39,688 nucleotides of DNA from JAVBLF01 sp031553675 (lineage in GTDB: Bacteria; Bacillota; Clostridia; Christensenellales; CALWSW01). The position numbers and the translations under genes were made by a program. Shown in pieces: positions 7,051 through 14,510 of this stretch; the first letter of the stretch is position 1; each line of letters begins with the position of its first letter. The notes below the pieces were generated by a model. It searched no databases. It had not been told where the DNA came from and worked only from the letters and a program-made list of their open reading frames with translations. The DNA lies in NCBI GenBank assembly GCA_031553675.1, contig JAVBLF010000127.1:1-39688 (forward strand), written 5' to 3'.

Positions 7051-8385
7051 TTAGGTGAAGATCAGCTTGGCGAGGAAGAGCAGGGCCAGCACATACATGA
7101 CGACTGTGATGTCCTTGCGCTTGCCGGTCAAGAGCTTGACCAGGACGTAGCTGATCGAACCGAAGACGATGCCGTCCGAAATGCTGTAGGCAAAGGGCAT
7201 CATGACGATCGTCATGAAGGCCGGGAAGCCTTCGTCGAAATCGGAAAAATTGATCTTGGTCACCGCTTCGGTCATAAAGAGACCGACGACGACGAGGGCC
7301 GGCGCCGTCGCAAAGGCGGGAATGACCGAAAAAAGCGGCCAGAAGAGCAGCGAAACCAGGAAGAGAAACGCCGTCGTCAAGGCGGTCAAACCGGTGCGGC
7401 CGCCTTCTGCCACGCCCGCGGCACTTTCGACGTAAGTCGTGACGGTCGAAGCGCCGATGAAGGCGCCGAAAGTCGTGCCGATGGCGTCGGACAAGAGAGC
7501 TTCTTTCAGCTTGGGGAGTTCGTGTTTTTCGTTGAGGAAACCAGCCTTTTCCGACACCCCGATCAGCGTGCCGATCGTGTCGAAGATGTCGACGAAGAGG
7601 AAAGCGAACATGATGGCGATGAAGTTGAAGATGCCGACCGCGCCGAAATTGACCGACTTGAAGGCCGTCGGCAGCATGATGCTGCCAAAGCCCGGCGGCA
7701 GGGCGATGACGCCCGAGGGGATGAGGCTGTACATGCCGATTTCAGGATTGGGGACATAGAGCCCCGCGAACTGGCAGATCAGGCCGAGAAAATACGTGGC
7801 GAAAATGCCGATGAAGATGGCCCCGCGCACCCGCTTGACGCTGAGTACGATCGTGAGGATGCAGCCGATCAGGAAAAGGAGGGTCGTGATGCTGCTTACT
7901 TTGCCGAGTGAGACGAGGGTCGCGTCGCTGCCGACGACGAGCCCACCGTTTTTCAGGCCGATCAGACAGATAAACAGACCGATGCCGACGCTGACCGCGT
8001 ACTTCATGTTCGCCGGAATCGCCCGGAAGATCGCTTCGCGGACGCTGATGAGGGACATGAGCATGAAGATGATGCCTTCGGTGAAGACGGCGATCAGCGC
8101 GAGCTCCCAGCCGTACTGGGCAGCGACCGTGTAGGCGAAAAAGGCGTTCAGCCCCATGCCGGGGGCCAGCGCGAAGGGATAGTTGGCCAGGATCGCCATC
8201 ATGGCCGTGCCGACGAAGGACGACAGGGCCGTGACCGTGAAGACGGCGCCCTTGTCCATTCCCGCCGCCTCCATGATGCCGGGGTTGACCGCGAGGATGT
8301 AGGCCATGGTCATGAAAGTCGTGACGCCGGCCAGGATCTCTTGTGATACGGTCGTTTTGTTCTCTTTGAGCTTGAAGAAGTTCAT
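7051..8385 (-). CDS. AzgA-family purine (adenine/guanine/hypoxanthine) permease
   Basis: This 444-residue transporter of the NCS2/AzgA group has about 12-14 hydrophobic segments. Diagnostic stretches are the N-terminal LAGVTTFMTMAYILAVNP, ALAPGMGLNAFF, the FVDIFDTIGTLIGVSEKAG helix, GASTVTTYVESAAGVAEGGRTGLT and MTEAVTKINFSDFDEGFPAF. It would import purine bases by proton symport, probably guanine/hypoxanthine (PbuG/PbuO-like) or adenine. The ATG start has an AGGAAAGGTGG site. An extended -10 promoter lies just upstream (8443-8451), so it can be expressed apart from the xanthine dehydrogenase genes. Pairing with adenine deaminase supports a role in purine feeding. Confidence 0.93.
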   Translation of the reverse strand: MNFFKLKENKTTVSQEILAGVTTFMTMAYILAVNPGIMEAAGMDKGAVFTVTALSSFVGTAMMAILANYPFALAPGMGLNAFFAYTVAAQYGWELALIAVFTEGIIFMLMSLISVREAIFRAIPANMKYAVSVGIGLFICLIGLKNGGLVVGSDATLVSLGKVSSITTLLFLIGCILTIVLSVKRVRGAIFIGIFATYFLGLICQFAGLYVPNPEIGMYSLIPSGVIALPPGFGSIMLPTAFKSVNFGAVGIFNFIAIMFAFLFVDIFDTIGTLIGVSEKAGFLNEKHELPKLKEALLSDAIGTTFGAFIGASTVTTYVESAAGVAEGGRTGLTALTTAFLFLVSLLFWPLFSVIPAFATAPALVVVGLFMTEAVTKINFSDFDEGFPAFMTIVMMPFAYSISDGIVFGSISYVLVKLLTGKRKDITVVMYVLALLFLAKLIFT

Positions 8386-8442
8386 GTCATTCCACCTTTC
8401 CTGAGAATCCTTCCTTTCCTCTGTTGCAAAAATGCCAGTGCC

Positions 8443-8451
8443 ATTATATCA
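8443..8451 (-). promoter_or_regulatory. Extended -10 promoter of the purine permease gene
   Basis: On the minus strand TGA-TATAAT forms an extended -10 about 60 bases before the start codon. No clear -35 lies 17 bases upstream, where the end of the xanthine dehydrogenase FAD gene begins. Confidence 0.55.
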
Positions 8452-8466
8452 CATTTGTGCAATTCA

Positions 8467-9282
8467 TTAGAGTCCGATCGTCTGAAAAAAATCGCGCAAC
8501 AGATTCATGCAGACGTCTTTGCGGTAGGTGGCGGACACGCGGCCTTCGATCGGCCGGATCGCTTCGTCGTAGGCGGCGAGGAATGCGGTTTTGGACGCCT
8601 TGGCTTCTTCGATCGTCTTGCCGACCAGGAGCGCGTCGATGTCGGCGCGTCCGAGTATGCCGTCCGCGATCGCGCCAAAAGCCGTCGAAAGCGAGATGAT
8701 GCATCCGTTTTCGATCGAGGTGACGGCGGCGAAGGAGACGCGCGCGATGGCCAGCGCTTGGCGTGCGCCGACCTTGTGGTAGTAGGTCGTGGCCCCTTCG
8801 CACTTGGGAAGCAGGATCTCGACGATCAATTCGTCGTCCCGCAGCGCCCATGTCTTTTCGCCGAGATAAAATGCGCGGATCGGCAGCAGGCGTTCGCCGG
8901 TACTCGACGCCAAGCGGAGCGTCGCATCGCAGACGTAGAAGATCAGCGCCGCGTCGGCCTTGGGCGAACCGTTGGCGACATTGCCGCCCACCGTGCCCAT
9001 GTTGCGGATGGCGGGGGCCGCGATCTGGCGGACGGCCTGCTGCAAGAGCGCCGGAACGATCGGGCTTTCGAGTATCTCTGCGTATGTGACCGCCGCGCCG
9101 ATCGCGATCGAATCCCCCCGATCTTCGATGCCGCGCAATTCGGGGATGCGGTGCAAAAACAGGTAACTGGCGTCGGACGGGGCGGCGACCATCAGGTCGG
9201 TGCCGCCCGCATAGGGTGTCGCGCCCGCCGCGCGAAGGGCAAGCGCTTCGGCCAGCGTCGTGGGTGTGTAGCTTTTTACCAT
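8467..9282 (-). CDS. xdhB: Xanthine dehydrogenase, FAD-binding subunit
   Basis: This 271-residue medium subunit of a molybdenum hydroxylase carries FAD and passes electrons from the iron-sulfur subunit to the acceptor. It has the family's first FAD motif as PYAGGTDLMV and the second as AAPAIRNMGTVGGNVANGSP (residues around 90-108), then the shorter CO-dehydrogenase-flavoprotein C-terminal domain (KVGARQALAIARVS). The gene overlaps the end of the iron-sulfur gene by seven bases, consistent with tight co-translation. Gene order is large, small, medium. Hypoxanthine or xanthine is the likely substrate from context; other CoxM-type hydroxylases look alike. Confidence 0.9.
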   Translation of the reverse strand: MVKSYTPTTLAEALALRAAGATPYAGGTDLMVAAPSDASYLFLHRIPELRGIEDRGDSIAIGAAVTYAEILESPIVPALLQQAVRQIAAPAIRNMGTVGGNVANGSPKADAALIFYVCDATLRLASSTGERLLPIRAFYLGEKTWALRDDELIVEILLPKCEGATTYYHKVGARQALAIARVSFAAVTSIENGCIISLSTAFGAIADGILGRADIDALLVGKTIEEAKASKTAFLAAYDEAIRPIEGRVSATYRKDVCMNLLRDFFQTIGL

Positions 9283-9743
9283 AGTCCCTCGCCCTCCTTG
9301 GCTGCGATGCCGATCGCCTGCACGATGGCGTTATAACCCGTGCAGCGGCAGAGGTTGCCCGATATACCTTCGCGAATCTGTTCTTCTGTGGGATGGGGGT
9401 GCTCCGACAGGATGCATTCCGATGCGAGTATCATGCCGGGGATGCAAAAACCGCACTGCACGGCGCTGACGGCGGCGTAGGCTTTGTCGAGCGCGGCGAA
9501 ACGCGCGGTTTCGCGGTAGCCCTCGATCGTGACGACCGCGCAGCCTTCGAGACGCCCCATGGCGACCATGCAGGAATTGACGAGTTTGCCGTCGAGGAGG
9601 ACGGAGCACGCGCCGCATTCGCCCTCTTCGCAGCCGCATTTGACGCCGGTCAGACGGTATTCGTCGCGCAGCACGTGAAGGAGCCGCGCGGCGGGGTTGC
9701 CTTCGTACGCGACCGGCGCGCCGTTCAAGCGAAACGAGATCAT
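9276..9743 (-). CDS. xdhC: Xanthine dehydrogenase, [2Fe-2S] subunit
   Basis: This 155-residue small subunit carries two [2Fe-2S] clusters. The plant-type ferredoxin cluster uses C36, C38, C43 and C46 (KCGCEEGECGAC) with C58 just after. The helical-domain cluster uses C97, C100, C132 and C134 (QCGFC and LCRCTGYN). The length is normal for CoxS/XdhC. Its start overlaps the end of the large-subunit gene by four bases (ATGA), and its end overlaps the FAD gene. It relays electrons from the molybdenum site to FAD. Confidence 0.95.
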   Translation of the reverse strand: MISFRLNGAPVAYEGNPAARLLHVLRDEYRLTGVKCGCEEGECGACSVLLDGKLVNSCMVAMGRLEGCAVVTIEGYRETARFAALDKAYAAVSAVQCGFCIPGMILASECILSEHPHPTEEQIREGISGNLCRCTGYNAIVQAIGIAAKEGEGLW

Positions 9744-11854
9744 CTGCTTTCCTCCCTCAAGACGGACAGGCTGTCTTCCGCCGAAAACGGAATGTGGTGT
9801 ATGTCGCAGCGCAGCGCCTGTTCGAGCGCGGCGGTGTAGGCGGCCGGCGCACCGACGAGGGGCAGTTCGCCCGCGCCTTTCGCGCCGTAGGGGCCAAAGG
9901 GGTAGGGTTCGACGTGGAGGATCGCTTCGAGCTTCGGCACGTCCATCGACGTCGGAACGATGTAATCGGCCAAGCGATGGTTGCGGATGCGTCCCCCTTT
10001 GTCGGCGCGCATCTGCTCAAGCGACGCATAGCCGATGCCTTGCAAAAATCCACCCTCCATCTGGCCAATGACGATGTTTTCGTCGATCGGCGTACCCACG
10101 TCGAAGCTGCCCCAAGCGCCCAATACCTTGTGCGTGCCGGTCAGCGTATCGACTTCGAGCTCGATGGCGTAGGCCGCCCAGGCGTAGGTGGGGTAGGCAT
10201 CGCCGTGAAATGTTTCGAGGTCGAAGGGGAGCATGAAGTCGGGCTCGACAAAGCGCTCCTCGATGATCTGCTCACTTCCCTCGCTCCATTGCGCGCGCAG
10301 ACGGATGGAGGCGCGGCGCAGCAGCTCGCCCACGACCATCAGCGAGCGCGACGCGACCGTGGGGCCGGAGTCAGCGCAATACGCCGTGTCGGGGTTCTCG
10401 ATCCGCACGCGTTCGAGCGGACAATCGAGCTCTGTCGCGACGATCTTCGCAAAGGTCGTTTTGAGTCCCTGGCCGATGTCGGAGTTCGAGGTCAAGACGT
10501 CGACCGTGCCGTCGGCGTTCTTCCGAATGCGCGCGACGGCTTTGATCAAGTCGCGTTCGCCCGCGCCGGTAAAGCCCGCGCCGTGGAAGACGAGGGAGAT
10601 GCCGATGCCTCTGCGGTATCGACCGCTTTGCGGCTTGTCGTAGGCCGCGCGCTTGTCCGCGTAGCTCGAAGCAGCTTCGACCTCCTCGATCATGGCGGGC
10701 AGCGGCACGGGGAAGTGGTAGAGGCCGCTCGTCGATGTTGAGTCGCCCTGCTTCGCGAGATGCGCTTTTTTGAACGCCAACGCTTCGAGGCCGAGGTCTT
10801 TGGCGATGTGGTCCATGATGCGCTCGACGGCAAAGAAGGTCTGCGGCCCGCCGAAGCCGCGAAATGCGCCGCAGGGGATGGTGTTCGTCTTGACGGCCTT
10901 GCCGTGCACCTTGAGATGGTCGATCGCGTAGACGCCGCTCGCGCAGATGATGCCGCGCTGGAGCACGACGGGCGTCAGCGTCGTATAGGCGCCGGCGTTG
11001 AAGGTGACGTCGATGTCCATTGCCGTGACGCGCCCGTCTTTGACGGCCACTTTGTACACAGAACGGGAGGGATGGCGTTTGCTGGTGAATTCCATGTCTT
11101 CGCGGCGGTCGAACACGACGCGGACCGGCTTTTGGGCTTTGTTCGCAGCGACGGCCACCTGGCAGGCGAGGATCGACGGAAAGGCTTCCTTGCCGCCGAA
11201 GCCGCCGCCTGTCACGTCCTGGAGCACGCGAATGTCGTCGGCCTTGACGCCGAGCGCCTTTCGAACGGCGGTGTGGACGTAGTAGGGGCACTGCAACGAA
11301 CCGCGCATCCGCATGCCGCCTTCGAGCGGTTCGGCGATCATGCCCTGCGTTTCGAGGTAGGCTTGCTCCTGGTAGCCCGTTTCGAATGTCTCCTCGAAAA
11401 CCTTGTCGGCATCGGCAAAGGCCGCGTCGACGTCGCCCTTGCCGTAGTGGTAGTCGAAAAACACCTTGTCGTGATCGTCGATCCGGAGCACGGCGGGGAG
11501 GGGCTCGTAATCGACCGCGACTTGGGCGGCCAGCGCGCTGACCTCGTCTTCCTCCGGCCCGACGATCATCAGGATCGGATCGCCGATGTATTCGACCGTG
11601 TCCGCCACAAAGACCGGCGTGTCGTCCAGCACGACCTGTACGCGGTTTTCGCCGGGCACGTCGCGGTGATCGACGCTGAAGTAGCCCTCGGGCAGGGCAG
11701 GCAGGTGGATGTGCGCGATTTTGGCCTTCGGGACGCTGGAACGCACGAGCTTCCCAAAAAGAACGCCCTGCTTCGGGTGGTCGGCGACGTAGATCGCGTG
11801 GCCGCCGACCTTGGCCGCGTGATCCTTTTTCGTTACAGACTGGCTGATCTTCAT
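9740..11854 (-). CDS. xdhA: Xanthine dehydrogenase, molybdopterin-binding subunit
   Basis: This 704-residue large subunit holds the molybdenum cofactor and the active site of purine hydroxylation. Motifs are TGGGFGGKEAFP (GGGFGGKE at 216-223), the GAFRGFGGPQ loop, the DIGQGLKTTFAKI block and GAKGAGELPL near residue 657, whose final glutamate (about 663) is the catalytic base. The start is taken as the ATG at 11854, with GGAGAG nine bases upstream. An ATG 24 bases earlier has no ribosome site. This gene heads the three-gene unit and is divergent from guanine deaminase. The purine context favours xanthine/hypoxanthine oxidation; no selenium-hydroxylase accessory genes are in view. Confidence 0.92.
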   Translation of the reverse strand: MKISQSVTKKDHAAKVGGHAIYVADHPKQGVLFGKLVRSSVPKAKIAHIHLPALPEGYFSVDHRDVPGENRVQVVLDDTPVFVADTVEYIGDPILMIVGPEEDEVSALAAQVAVDYEPLPAVLRIDDHDKVFFDYHYGKGDVDAAFADADKVFEETFETGYQEQAYLETQGMIAEPLEGGMRMRGSLQCPYYVHTAVRKALGVKADDIRVLQDVTGGGFGGKEAFPSILACQVAVAANKAQKPVRVVFDRREDMEFTSKRHPSRSVYKVAVKDGRVTAMDIDVTFNAGAYTTLTPVVLQRGIICASGVYAIDHLKVHGKAVKTNTIPCGAFRGFGGPQTFFAVERIMDHIAKDLGLEALAFKKAHLAKQGDSTSTSGLYHFPVPLPAMIEEVEAASSYADKRAAYDKPQSGRYRRGIGISLVFHGAGFTGAGERDLIKAVARIRKNADGTVDVLTSNSDIGQGLKTTFAKIVATELDCPLERVRIENPDTAYCADSGPTVASRSLMVVGELLRRASIRLRAQWSEGSEQIIEERFVEPDFMLPFDLETFHGDAYPTYAWAAYAIELEVDTLTGTHKVLGAWGSFDVGTPIDENIVIGQMEGGFLQGIGYASLEQMRADKGGRIRNHRLADYIVPTSMDVPKLEAILHVEPYPFGPYGAKGAGELPLVGAPAAYTAALEQALRCDIHHIPFSAEDSLSVLREESR

Positions 11855-12052
11855 CGAGATGCGCTCTCCTTCGGTCACATGGTTTACAAAGGGCGTGGCG
11901 TGTGGTAGGATGCGATGCGGCGTGTGGATCGGGATATATCAATAGTCATACTTTTCAAACGAGGATGGCCTTATCGTACTACAGCTTCACGCCTTTGAAC
12001 AGAGAAATTTTTGCCTTTCTCAAAAAATGCGTGCAGAAACCCCATGTTTCGC

Positions 12053-12081
12053 TTGACATTCCGACGCCGCTGTATTACCTT
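12053..12081 (+). promoter_or_regulatory. Promoter of the riboswitch-guanine deaminase transcript
   Basis: A perfect -35 TTGACA (12053-12058) is followed after 17 bases by a weak -10, TACCTT (12076-12081). Transcription would start about 35 bases before the aptamer. The rest of the divergent region (11855-12052) is AT-richer than its surroundings. I see no convincing promoter or riboswitch there for the minus-strand xanthine dehydrogenase genes. Confidence 0.6.
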
Positions 12082-12123
12082 GCAATTAGATTCTCAGCAC
12101 CGACAATCGCATACCGCATGGAG

Positions 12124-12188
12124 ACTTGTATAGATCCGCGATAAGGGCGGATGTTTCTACCAACTGCCGCAAATGGTTGACTACAGGT
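12124..12188 (+). promoter_or_regulatory. Purine riboswitch aptamer, guanine class
   Basis: All three helices of the purine aptamer are present. P1 is 12124-12130 with 12182-12188. P2 is ATCCGC/GCGGAT (12134-12139, 12147-12152) with loop GATAAGG. P3 is 12161-12166 with 12174-12179, with loop CCGCAAA. The invariant J2/3 reads TTTCTACC and J3/1 reads GACTA. The loop GG (12145-12146) can pair with loop CC (12167-12168), as in known structures. The base matching position 74 is C (12181), which selects guanine, hypoxanthine or xanthine rather than adenine. J1/2 reads TAG where TAA is usual. It lies in the leader of guanine deaminase. Confidence 0.93.
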
Positions 12189-12239
12189 GTTCTGCGCTGC
12201 CGGGAGCATGCGCGGACAGCCCCTGCCATTTGCTTTTTT
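12169..12239 (+). terminator. Riboswitch expression platform: terminator overlapping the aptamer
   Basis: GCAAATGG (12169-12176), which is the P3 loop and 3' strand of the aptamer, is perfectly complementary to CCATTTGC (12226-12233), which is followed by six T. CAGG (12184-12187, part of P1) pairs with CCTG (12222-12225) directly inside. An inner hairpin, 12188-12197 with 12210-12218, completes a long stem. Folding of the ligand-bound aptamer would take away the 5' half of this terminator, so the arrangement predicts activation by ligand. Confidence 0.75.
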
Positions 12240-12278
12240 GCGTGCTCGATCACTTTGCTGCTTCGAAGGAGGTTCGTG

Positions 12279-13559
12279 ATGCATCGGAACTTCGTACTCA
12301 AAGGAACGGTTTGCTACAGCCAAAGCCCGCACGCGCTCGTCACCCTGCCGGATGCGTACCTGGTCTGCGAGGAGGGCGTCTGCGCAGGCGTCTTCGCCGG
12401 ATGGCCCGAGGCATACCGCGCCTTTCCCCTCACCGACTGCGGGACGAAACTGATCGTGCCTGGCCTGATCGACCTGCACGTCCATGCGCCGCAATACGCC
12501 TTCCGCGGCTTGGGCATGGATCTCGAGTTGCTCGAATGGCTGGCGGCGCACACCTTTCCCGAAGAATCCAAATACCGCGATCTCGGCTACGCGCGGGAAG
12601 CCTACACGGCCTTCGTCGATGCCTTGACGCGCGGTCCCAATACGCGGGCCTGCGTCTTCGCGACATGCCACCTGCCTGCCACCCGCCTGTTGATGGACCT
12701 GCTGGAAGCGTCCGGCCTCGTGACCCTGGTCGGCAAGGTCAACATGGATCGCAACGCGCCGGACGGCCTTCGCGAGGCAAGCGCCGAAAACTCCTTGCGC
12801 GACACACGCGCCTGGCTCGAAGGGATCGAGAAACGCTATGAACGCACAGCCCCCATCCTGACTCCGCGCTTCATCCCGAGCTGCACGGACGAGCTCATGC
12901 GCGGCATCGCCGCCATCCAAAACGAATGGGGCCTGCCCGTGCAGTCGCACCTGTCGGAAAACCCGGGCGAAATCGCCTGGGTGCGGGAACTTTGCCCCAA
13001 CGCCGCGTTCTACGGCGACGCCTACGACCAATTCGGCCTCTTCGGTGGAGATGTCCCGACGGTCATGGCGCACTGCGTCGGGTCGGACGAGAGGGAAATC
13101 GAGCGCATGTCCGAAAAAGGGGTCTTCGTCGCGCATTGTCCGCAGTCGAACGCCAATTTGTCGTCCGGTATCGCCCCGGTCCGCCGCTTTCTGTCGCGCG
13201 GCCTACGGGTCGGCCTGGGGAGCGATGTGGCGGGCGGCTGCCACACGTCGATCTTCCGCGCCATGGCAGATGCGATCCAGATGTCGAAACTGCGTTGGCG
13301 ACTCGTCGATGCCGACGACAAAGCCCTCAGCCTGGCGGAAGCCTTCTACCTCGGCACGAAGGGCGGGGGCGCTTTCTTCGGCAAGGTCGGCAGCTTTGAG
13401 ACGGGCTATGAATTCGACGCCCTCGTGATCGACGACAGCGCACTCGCCGCGCCGTTCACGCTGACGCCCGAAGAACGCCTGGCCCGCGTCGTCTACAGCG
13501 AAGGCGAAAGCCGCATCGTCGCCAAGTACGCGCGCGGCCGAACGGTCTTTGCCGCCTGA
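12279..13559 (+). CDS. guaD: Guanine deaminase
   Basis: This 426-residue zinc amidohydrolase converts guanine to xanthine and ammonia. Family features are PGLIDLHVHAPQYAFRG with metal ligands H67 and H69, then FATCHLPATRLLMDL, GKVNMDRNAPD, VQSHLSENPGEIAWV, TVMAHCVGSDE, HCPQSNANLSSG and the terminal metal-binding aspartate in GLGSDVAGG. The start is the ATG at 12279, six bases after GAAGGAGG. The reading frame is open 51 codons further upstream, but that stretch is the riboswitch. The riboswitch leader suggests the gene is switched on by its own substrate or a related purine. Xanthine made here can feed the divergent xanthine dehydrogenase. Confidence 0.95.
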   Translation: MHRNFVLKGTVCYSQSPHALVTLPDAYLVCEEGVCAGVFAGWPEAYRAFPLTDCGTKLIVPGLIDLHVHAPQYAFRGLGMDLELLEWLAAHTFPEESKYRDLGYAREAYTAFVDALTRGPNTRACVFATCHLPATRLLMDLLEASGLVTLVGKVNMDRNAPDGLREASAENSLRDTRAWLEGIEKRYERTAPILTPRFIPSCTDELMRGIAAIQNEWGLPVQSHLSENPGEIAWVRELCPNAAFYGDAYDQFGLFGGDVPTVMAHCVGSDEREIERMSEKGVFVAHCPQSNANLSSGIAPVRRFLSRGLRVGLGSDVAGGCHTSIFRAMADAIQMSKLRWRLVDADDKALSLAEAFYLGTKGGGAFFGKVGSFETGYEFDALVIDDSALAAPFTLTPEERLARVVYSEGESRIVAKYARGRTVFAA

Positions 13560-13591
13560 TCGGCGAAGCTTCGGCGGCTGTGCCCGATTTG

Positions 13592-13600
13592 TGGTAAAAT
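13592..13600 (+). promoter_or_regulatory. Possible extended -10 promoter of the GntR gene
   Basis: TGG-TAAAAT lies about 67 bases before the GntR start codon, just after guanine deaminase. No matching -35 is evident. Confidence 0.35.
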
Positions 13601-13666
13601 GGATGCGAAGATCGGATCACCACCCGGCAGAGCGCACCGACCGGGAGACAGGACGAGCGTAGCGCC

Positions 13667-14416
13667 ATGTTGAAACAATACCCGCTGCCCAGCACGGGCG
13701 GCCTCACCATCACGAACCGCGTGATGGCGCTGCTCTTGGCCGAACTGCGGCAGGGAAGCTTTGCCCAGGCCGACCGTTTGCCGTCCGAAACCGAACTCGC
13801 GGCGCGTTTTGAAGTCAGCCGCACCGTCATCCGCGACGTGCTTGCCAAGCTCGAACGCGAAGGCTTCATCGAACGATGTCGCGGTCGGGGGACGATCATC
13901 CACCGGGACATCGTGTCGCTGACCAACCGCCTCGATTTGAAGTACGAATACAACGATCTCGTGCGCGGGGCCGGCTGCTTACCGTCCTGCGACAAGCTTT
14001 GGGTCGCCGAGGAGGAAGCCGACGACGACGTTGCGGATATGTTGCGCTTGGCGCCGCACGCCAGGGTGTTGCGGGTCGAGAAGCGCATTCTCGCCGACGC
14101 CAAACCCGTCATCTACTCGGTCGACTACGTGGACAAAAGCCTGTTCGACCCGCAAGCGCTGGAAGCCATCGACTGGGCGCGCCCCATCTTCGACATCTTC
14201 GAGGAATACTGCGGCATCACGGTCGATACCGACCTCGCCACGATCAGCGCGAGCCATGCCTCGCCCGCGATCCGCCGCTTGCTCCACATGAAAGACGAGG
14301 AGGCCATGCTCCTGATCCGCGAGCTCGGCTGCTACAAACTGAGCATCCCCGTGCTCTATACGCGGGCTTACTATAGCAACTTTTTTGCCTTTACCGTCTT
14401 GCGAAAAAAGATGTAA
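13667..14416 (+). CDS. GntR-family (HutC/UTRA type) transcriptional regulator
   Basis: This is a 249-residue regulator. Residues of about 15-85 form the GntR winged helix: the LPSETELAARFEVSRTVIRDVLAKLEREGFIERCRGRGTII region has the family's conserved Arg/Glu pattern. Residues of about 95-245 form the UTRA effector domain (RVEKRILADAKPVIYSVDYV). Its position behind guanine deaminase, and opposite the purine oxidation genes, makes it a candidate local purine regulator. Neither ligand nor operator is known. Only a weak ribosome site (AGGACGAG) precedes the ATG. Confidence 0.87.
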   Translation: MLKQYPLPSTGGLTITNRVMALLLAELRQGSFAQADRLPSETELAARFEVSRTVIRDVLAKLEREGFIERCRGRGTIIHRDIVSLTNRLDLKYEYNDLVRGAGCLPSCDKLWVAEEEADDDVADMLRLAPHARVLRVEKRILADAKPVIYSVDYVDKSLFDPQALEAIDWARPIFDIFEEYCGITVDTDLATISASHASPAIRRLLHMKDEEAMLLIRELGCYKLSIPVLYTRAYYSNFFAFTVLRKKM

Positions 14417-14425
14417 CCCCTACAA

Positions 14426-14460
14426 AAAAGGGGCCGCCTACGAAGCGCGGCCCCTTTCTG
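14426..14460. terminator. Bidirectional terminator between gntR and pyruvate kinase genes
   Basis: AAAGGGGCCGC pairs with GCGGCCCCTTT around a nine-base loop. The T run is TTTCTGTT on the plus strand and TTTTTT on the minus strand. It separates the converging regulator and pyruvate kinase genes. Confidence 0.85.
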
Positions 14461-14510
14461 TTGCGTCTCTTGTCTCGCCGATCCCAGAATCCGGCTGTGA
14501 CACCAGACGC

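Noticed and set aside
5596..7911. 771-codon plus-strand open frame
   Set aside because: It is antisense to adenine deaminase and the purine permease. The translation is low-complexity and rich in Asp, Gly, Arg and Val, typical of a GC-rich shadow frame. It spans the gap between two well-supported genes and has no ribosome site.
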